Shown piece after piece: positions 59,185 through 64,000 of a stretch of 64,000 bases of DNA. The DNA lies in assembly GCA_044356305.1 (NCBI GenBank), contig JBIKWM010000008.1, forward strand, positions 1-64,000, written 5' to 3'. The stretch is from JBIKWM01 sp044356305 (GTDB lineage: Bacteria > Bacteroidota > Bacteroidia > UBA10329). Numbering within the stretch: the stretch's first letter is position 1; each line of letters begins with the position of its first letter. The notes beneath the pieces are model-generated. The model was given only the letters and a program-made list of their open reading frames with translations, was not told where the DNA came from and made no database searches. The translations under genes were made by a program, and so were the position numbers.

Positions 59185-60783
59185 TCAATCGGCCATACGT
59201 TCCTCCAGCGTCCGTACCTCAACGCCCGCCTTGTTGGGCACAAGGCTCATGGCATATTCGCTTAGGGCGGTGATGGTGAGGCTGGGGTTCACACCGAGGT
59301 TGCAGGGCATTATGCTGCCATCGAGGATGCGCATGTTGGGATAGCCGTGCACCTCGAAGCGGTCGTTCACCACCCCCTGTGCGGCATCGCGGCCCATAGG
59401 GCAGCCACCGAGTATGTGGGCCGTGCTGCTCATGTTCAGGAACACTTCGCCCATGTTGTTCATGGCCACCCCGCCCGATCTGGCGGCATAGCGGTGCATC
59501 ACATCCTGCCCCACGGGAATGAATGCCGGGGCACGTTGCCCGCTGCCATCCTTCACTCGCAGCCCTTTGCCGAAAAGCCCCCTTTTCCATTCCACCTTAA
59601 GGGCGTTGTCGAGGCTCTGCATCACAAGTAGTATGATGGAATACTTGGCAAAATCGCGATGCAGCACCCGGTAAGCCTGCCGCGGGCTGGTGATGAAGGT
59701 CCAGAACGACCGAACGGTGCGCAGCGGTGCGGGACCATTGCCTGTGGCCATCACTGCCAACAGGCCCATGAGGCCGGAGTGGTCCGGGTATTTCACCAGT
59801 TCAATGTGCGTGTGGGGGTCGGGGTTGAACACGCGGCTAATGGCCACCCCGTGGTTCATTTTCTGCGGTATGCCCGCAATGCCGCATAGGCTCTCTGAGT
59901 TGGTGCGCAGGTTCGCCCCGAGCTGGTCACTGATATCGGTGAGTGTCTTGAGGTCGTATTTCTGCTTGAATAGGAGTCTGAGCGTACCGAGGACTCCTGC
60001 GCTGAATACGATGCCCTTGGCCTTGAAAGTCTTTTCCTGCTTGCCGAAGAAGGAGGTGGACGAGACAGTGGTCACGTGATAAAGGCCGTCTCTGAATTCG
60101 ACCCGAGTGACCTCACGCTCCGCCTCAATTTTAACGCCCCACTGCTCTGCGAACCACAGGTAGTTCTTGTCGAGGGTGTTTTTGGCATTGTGGCGGCAGC
60201 CCACCATACAGCCAGCGCACTCGGTGCAGCCCTTGCGCAGTGGCCCGAGGCCGTTGAAATAGGGGTCGGTCTCCTTCTTTGGGTCGCCCAGATACACGCC
60301 AATATGGTCAACAGGTGCATAGGTGTCGGCCTTGCCCATGTCGCGGGCTATGTCTTTCAGGATGCGGTCTTCGGGCCCTTCTTTTTCATATCGGCTGCTG
60401 CCCAACATGAAGCGCGCCTTGGCATAGAAGGGTTCCAAGGTCTTTTTCCAATCGCGGATGCCGCTCCACACCGGATTATCGAAGAACGCATCGGGCGGGT
60501 ACATGTGGGTGTTGGCATACACAAGGCTGCCACCGCCCACCCCGTTGCCACTGAAAATGAGGATGCGGTTGAGCAGGTCAATGCGCATGAACCCGAAACA
60601 CCGCAGCAGCGGCAGCCATAGGAACTTGCGCATGTTCCAGTTGGTCTTGGGGAAATCTGAATTTTTCCAGCGTTTGCCCTTTTCAATCACCAGCACCGAG
60701 TAGCCCTTTTCAGTCAGGCGCATGGCACTCACGCTGCCCCCGAAACCTGAGCCGATGACAATGTGGTCGTAGATTTTTTCCAT
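59185..60783 (-). CDS. GMC family oxidoreductase
   Basis: A 532-residue flavoprotein. DHIVIGSGFGGSVSAMRLTE is the FAD-binding loop, GNGVGGGSLVYANTHMYPP the second GMC block, and STAHILGGCPMGRDA the C-terminal region with the active-site His. CTECAGCMVGCRHNAKNTLD (about 190-209) holds a Cys cluster typical of cholesterol-oxidase-like members. It should oxidise an alcohol or sterol-like substrate, which is not identifiable. It stands as a single gene converging on yjdM. Confidence 0.92.
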   Translation of the reverse strand: MEKIYDHIVIGSGFGGSVSAMRLTEKGYSVLVIEKGKRWKNSDFPKTNWNMRKFLWLPLLRCFGFMRIDLLNRILIFSGNGVGGGSLVYANTHMYPPDAFFDNPVWSGIRDWKKTLEPFYAKARFMLGSSRYEKEGPEDRILKDIARDMGKADTYAPVDHIGVYLGDPKKETDPYFNGLGPLRKGCTECAGCMVGCRHNAKNTLDKNYLWFAEQWGVKIEAEREVTRVEFRDGLYHVTTVSSTSFFGKQEKTFKAKGIVFSAGVLGTLRLLFKQKYDLKTLTDISDQLGANLRTNSESLCGIAGIPQKMNHGVAISRVFNPDPHTHIELVKYPDHSGLMGLLAVMATGNGPAPLRTVRSFWTFITSPRQAYRVLHRDFAKYSIILLVMQSLDNALKVEWKRGLFGKGLRVKDGSGQRAPAFIPVGQDVMHRYAARSGGVAMNNMGEVFLNMSSTAHILGGCPMGRDAAQGVVNDRFEVHGYPNMRILDGSIMPCNLGVNPSLTITALSEYAMSLVPNKAGVEVRTLEERMAD

Positions 60784-60927
60784 GGGAATGGGTTGTTCAG
60801 GGTTTCAGCACTTCAGGATGTTAGTGTCACCGAGAGGCGGTTGGTCTGCCATTCCCAAGATCATATTGGCCATTTTATTGGGATAATCTGGCCATTCTTT
60901 ATCTGATTAATCCAACATTGTCCGAAT

Positions 60928-61374
60928 TCAGAACGACCTTCTTATTCTCATTTCCAGCGATACGGTATCCGTCTCGATAAAATTGATGATGTTCTGATCT
61001 GTGGAGAGCAAGAAGGTGTTCTTGTCCAACTTCTCCATGTGGAAAGTGCCGTTCACGTATTCATCGAGGTGTATGAAAAGTGTTTCGTCATCAATCAAAC
61101 GCCATTCGCCTTCCACTGAATAGTTGAGGGTGTCGGCAGCGTAATAGTCGCCTGTGCACACATCATTGTCAAGGAAATGGACCATGTACCGGTAAGCCGG
61201 ATCGTGGCTAACGTAGCCTGGCAGCACCACCTCCATCAGAACAAAACTCAGTCCTTCTATGCGGGTGTCATACAGTTCGTAGTTGGCATTGCGCAGCCCG
61301 AAATCGACCATGGTGGCGCATGCACCTAGAATGAGCATGGATGCGAGAAATACCCAGATTCGTGCTGTTGCCAT
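60928..61374 (-). CDS. hypothetical small lipoprotein
   Basis: A 148-residue protein with a lipobox (VFLASMLILGACATM, Cys at about 18). The mature part is beta-rich (YELYDTRIEGLSFVLMEVVL, LNYSVEGEWRLIDDETLFIH) and recalls lipocalin-like lipoproteins. The start at 61374 is preferred because the extension to 61434 would precede the signal peptide with unrelated residues. The gap 60784-60927 upstream of the GMC gene shows nothing. Confidence 0.7.
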   Translation of the reverse strand: MATARIWVFLASMLILGACATMVDFGLRNANYELYDTRIEGLSFVLMEVVLPGYVSHDPAYRYMVHFLDNDVCTGDYYAADTLNYSVEGEWRLIDDETLFIHLDEYVNGTFHMEKLDKNTFLLSTDQNIINFIETDTVSLEMRIRRSF

Positions 61375-61560
61375 GAGAAGCCGAAAATGCGGAAAAAACT
61401 CAAGGTCCAGTGCCTCTGCTCTTGGTTCATTCAAGTGAAGCGGTCGGTGGATGTGTTATTTCTGAGTTCAAATGGCTTATTCGTTCCTCCGCCCAAGCTA
61501 GCCTGACGTGCTCAACACGCATCGCCCTCATGCACCACCTTTGCCGCACCCTACGCAGCC

Positions 61561-63528
61561 ATGGACATTTCCATAGTGATTGTCAATTACAATGTGCGCC
61601 ATTTCCTGGAGCAGTGCCTGCTTTCGGTAAGTGAGGCAGTAAAGGGGCTGGAGGCCGAGGTGTTTGTGGTCGACAATTGTTCTACCGATGGCTCTGTGGC
61701 CATGGTGCGCGACCGGTTCGCCTGGGTCATCTTAATGGCCAACGGGGAGAATGTGGGTTTTTCGCGGGCCAATAATCAGGCCATGCAGGTGGCCAAGGGC
61801 CGGTATGTGGTGCTGCTGAACCCCGATACCATTGTGGAGGCCGATACATTCCGCTCGTGCATCGCATTCATGGACAGCCATACCGATGCCGGAGGCATGG
61901 GTGTGCGCATGGTTGATGGCAGCGGTTGTTTCCTGCCCGAGAGCAAACGCAGCCTCCCTACCCCGGAGGTGGCATTCTACAAGATATTCGGCCTAAGTGC
62001 GCTGTTCCCGCGTTCGGCCCGGTTCGGCAGGTACCATCTCACCTTCCTGAAGGAGGATGAGACACACAAGGTAGAAGTACTTAGCGGAGCTTTCATGCTC
62101 ATGCGCAAGGAGGTGCTAGATGGCATTGGGCTGCTCGATGAGCAGTTTTTCATGTATGGCGAGGATATCGACCTGTCATACCGCATCACTCAGGCCGGAT
62201 ACGCGAATTACTACTATCCCGAAGCCCGTATCGTCCATTATAAAGGGGAGAGCACCAAGAAGGGCAGTCTTAACTATGTGTACGTTTTCTATAACGCCAT
62301 GGCCATTTTTGCCCGTAAGCACTTCTCGCGCGGACGGGCACGGCTGTTCTCAGTACTGATCAACTTCGCCATTGTGTTCAGGGCTGCGCTGGCAGTGGCC
62401 AACCGATTTGCCGGACAGGCGGCAGTGCCCATGCTCGATCTGCTCAGTGTCTTTATCGGACTTGTTGCGGCCGCTGTGGTGTGGGAAAGCCGTGTCAAGG
62501 CAAGCGAAGGGGTGCATTATCCCAACGAATACTATGCATACGTGCTGCCAGCATATGCCCTGGTGTGGGTGCTTGCCATGTTCATAGCCGGTGGATATGA
62601 CCGGCCGCTGCGGGCCAGTCGACTGTGGCGCGGTGCATTGGGCGGTTCGGTCGCTTTGCTGGTCATATATGCCCTGATGGGCGAGGATGTCCGTTTCAGC
62701 CGGGCCGTGGTGCTATTAGGGGCTGCATGGGCCATTGCCTATTTTCCTCTGAGCAGGTGGGTGTTGAATCGTGCCGGATTTGAAGGATTTGACCTTAAAC
62801 CTGGCCGAGGCAGGCGCTTCATCATCATTGCCGATCCCGAAGAACTTCCCCGCATCGACCGTCTGCTTCGGGCCGCTGTGCCCAACCCCGACTTTGTGGG
62901 TCATCTGTGCACAGGCCGGCCCCAACGCGCCATGCGTGGCATCAACATATTGGGCGATGTGAAGGACTGGATACAATTGGCCCAGCGGCACCAGGTGGCC
63001 GAAGTGGTTTTTTGTGGCCGCAGCCTCTCATCGGCCCAGATAATTGATCTGATGGAAGGGGGTAGGGGCTGCGGGTTGGAATTCCGCATTGCACCTCGCG
63101 ATGCCATGTTCATCATCGGCACCAACACGGTCGATACGGCCGATAATGTGCGTGTGGCCGGTGCTGACAACATAGCATCGGCATCGGAATGGCGCATGAA
63201 AAGGCTGTTCGATGTTGCCTTTTCCATCGTTTCTATTCTGTTGTTTCCGGTGCTCGCGTTTGTGGTCAATCGGCCCTTTGGTATGGTCTCTAACGCCCTG
63301 TCGGTATTGGCCGGGTGGCGCTCATGGGTGGGTTATTCAAGTAATAGTGGTAGCCCTACAGGTCTGCCCGATCTGCCCGAAGCGGTGGTGCACCCGTTGG
63401 TCGGTTCGGTGGCCATCGGTCTGCCAGAGGATTTCGTGGGCCGTTGTGACCTACGGTATGCCGAAGGATTCAGTTTGCGCAGCGAGCTTGATGCACTGGT
63501 GCGGGGGTTGGCCCATTTGGGCGACTGA
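61561..63528 (+). CDS. GT2 glycosyltransferase fused to a membrane and degenerate sugar-transferase-like region
   Basis: A 655-residue membrane protein. The N-terminal 250 residues are a GT2 enzyme of the rhamnosyltransferase kind: ISIVIVNYNVRHFLEQCLLS, VFVVDNCSTDGS, VVLLNPDTIVEAD and FFMYGEDIDLSYRITQAGY. About five membrane segments follow (about 260-405), then a Rossmann-like domain (RFIIIADPEELPRIDRLLRA, VAEVVFCGRSLSSAQIIDLM). The end (EWRMKRLFDVAFSIVSILLF, LAGWRSWVGYSS) resembles polyprenyl-phosphate sugar transferases but lacks their catalytic middle. It probably assembles an envelope glycan at the inner membrane. Confidence 0.88.
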   Translation: MDISIVIVNYNVRHFLEQCLLSVSEAVKGLEAEVFVVDNCSTDGSVAMVRDRFAWVILMANGENVGFSRANNQAMQVAKGRYVVLLNPDTIVEADTFRSCIAFMDSHTDAGGMGVRMVDGSGCFLPESKRSLPTPEVAFYKIFGLSALFPRSARFGRYHLTFLKEDETHKVEVLSGAFMLMRKEVLDGIGLLDEQFFMYGEDIDLSYRITQAGYANYYYPEARIVHYKGESTKKGSLNYVYVFYNAMAIFARKHFSRGRARLFSVLINFAIVFRAALAVANRFAGQAAVPMLDLLSVFIGLVAAAVVWESRVKASEGVHYPNEYYAYVLPAYALVWVLAMFIAGGYDRPLRASRLWRGALGGSVALLVIYALMGEDVRFSRAVVLLGAAWAIAYFPLSRWVLNRAGFEGFDLKPGRGRRFIIIADPEELPRIDRLLRAAVPNPDFVGHLCTGRPQRAMRGINILGDVKDWIQLAQRHQVAEVVFCGRSLSSAQIIDLMEGGRGCGLEFRIAPRDAMFIIGTNTVDTADNVRVAGADNIASASEWRMKRLFDVAFSIVSILLFPVLAFVVNRPFGMVSNALSVLAGWRSWVGYSSNSGSPTGLPDLPEAVVHPLVGSVAIGLPEDFVGRCDLRYAEGFSLRSELDALVRGLAHLGD

Positions 63529-63545
63529 CCCCACACGCGGTGGCA

Positions 63546-63553
63546 TATCTTTG
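63546..63553 (+). promoter_or_regulatory. putative -7 promoter box of the E2 gene
   Basis: TATCTTTG matches TAnnTTTG exactly, 43 bp upstream of the ATG at 63597. Confidence 0.6.
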
Positions 63554-63596
63554 CCGCCCCTCAATTCAGAAAAGGGAATCCTACACAGGCGTTGAT

Positions 63597-64000
63597 ATGG
63601 CTCGTACCGAGGTGCTGATGCCCAAGATGGGCGAGAGTGTGGCTGAGGCCACCGTGATCAAATGGCTCAAGAATGTGGGCGATTCCGTTGCCCTCGATGA
63701 ACCGATAATGGAGATTGCGACCGATAAGGTCGATTCAGAGATCCCATCGCCTGTGGCTGGTATTTTGGCCGAGCAGTGCTGTAAAGAGAACGATGTGGTG
63801 CAGGTGGGCAGGCCCGTTGCTGTTCTGACCACTGATGCGGCTGAGGCCGCCCCTTCAGCTCCTGCTACACCTATTTCAGTTGCTGCGGTCACCACACCAA
63901 CGGCTTCTGCGGCACCTGTTGTCTCTGCCGGTGGCACCGAGGTGGGTCGCACCGGGCCATCAGGTCGCTTCTACTCTCCGTTGGTGCGCAACATTGCCAA
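63597..64000 (+). CDS. 2-oxoacid dehydrogenase E2 (dihydrolipoamide acyltransferase), 5' part
   Basis: Only the first 134 codons are inside the window. The N-terminal lipoyl domain starts MARTEVLMPKMGESVAEATV, and the lipoylated Lys lies in IMEIATDKVDSEIPSPVAG. A flexible Ala/Pro/Thr-rich linker (about 88-120) leads to FYSPLVRNIAK, the start of the peripheral subunit-binding domain. The acyl donor (pyruvate, 2-oxoglutarate or branched chain) cannot be decided without the catalytic domain. Confidence 0.92.
   Translation, partial: MARTEVLMPKMGESVAEATVIKWLKNVGDSVALDEPIMEIATDKVDSEIPSPVAGILAEQCCKENDVVQVGRPVAVLTTDAAEAAPSAPATPISVAAVTTPTASAAPVVSAGGTEVGRTGPSGRFYSPLVRNIA

Overview
The window looks like a chromosome segment of a fairly GC-rich Bacteroidota, probably in or near the Flavobacteriales (inference). 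The signs are Bacteroidota-type promoters (TAnnTTTG and variants) close to start codons, starts without Shine-Dalgarno sequences, type IX secretion (T9SS) C-terminal sorting domains, SprB-type repeats, an FtsZ tail ending FLHDNVD, and DUF6702 and TIGR02757 family proteins. No tRNA, rRNA or CRISPR array was seen. Region 1 (1-10477) starts with a 21-bp tandem repeat array and continues as a tightly packed surface-glycan operon: a GT11-like fucosyltransferase, a DegT sugar aminotransferase, an N-formyltransferase of the Qui4NFo type, four GT2 enzymes, a DUF1919 protein, a GT4 enzyme and an asparagine synthase. It probably builds an O-antigen or exopolysaccharide containing an N-formylated amino sugar. 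The convergent engB and an alpha/beta hydrolase follow. Region 2 (11960-29710) is a complete dcw cluster: mraZ, rsmH, ftsL-like, ftsI, murE, mraY, murD, ftsW, murG, murC, ftsQ, ftsA, ftsZ. Three additions are unusual. They are a 63-codon ORF fitted exactly between mraY and murD, a stand-alone paralog of the MurD C-terminal domain, and a YhcG/DUF1016 PD-(D/E)XK nuclease gene inserted between murG and murC with 4-bp overlaps at both ends. Several starts are TTG, two of them in TTGA overlaps. Putative MraZ boxes lie upstream of mraZ. Region 3 (29855-37603) carries 2-oxoacid:acceptor oxidoreductase subunits (korAB), a minus-strand operon of two lipoproteins and a MazG-like protein, and a secreted T9SS phosphoesterase followed by a TlpA-like protein. 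Region 4 (about 37.6-47.4 kb) is an accessory island. It holds a ParE-type toxin-antitoxin pair, dispersed intergenic repeats with a large nested palindrome, a degenerate retropepsin-like protein, a coiled-coil protein, a restriction-modification pair, an HTH regulator, a second 21-bp repeat array, and two PIN-domain toxin modules. One PIN module has a 55-codon partner gene and lies between two nearly identical remnants of a T9SS gene 3' end. The modification enzyme joins an integrase-like arm DNA-binding domain to a C5 cytosine methyltransferase. Region 5 (47.5-64.0 kb) is housekeeping and envelope: a SprB-repeat T9SS protein, a TIGR02757 protein, a TPR-like protein, a biotin/lipoyl carrier, an M1 peptidase lipoprotein, a SpoIIE-type phosphatase, a PQQ-type sugar dehydrogenase, DUF6702, YjdM, a GMC oxidoreductase, a small lipoprotein, a GT2 fusion glycosyltransferase and the 5' end of an E2 dihydrolipoamide acyltransferase gene cut by the window edge.
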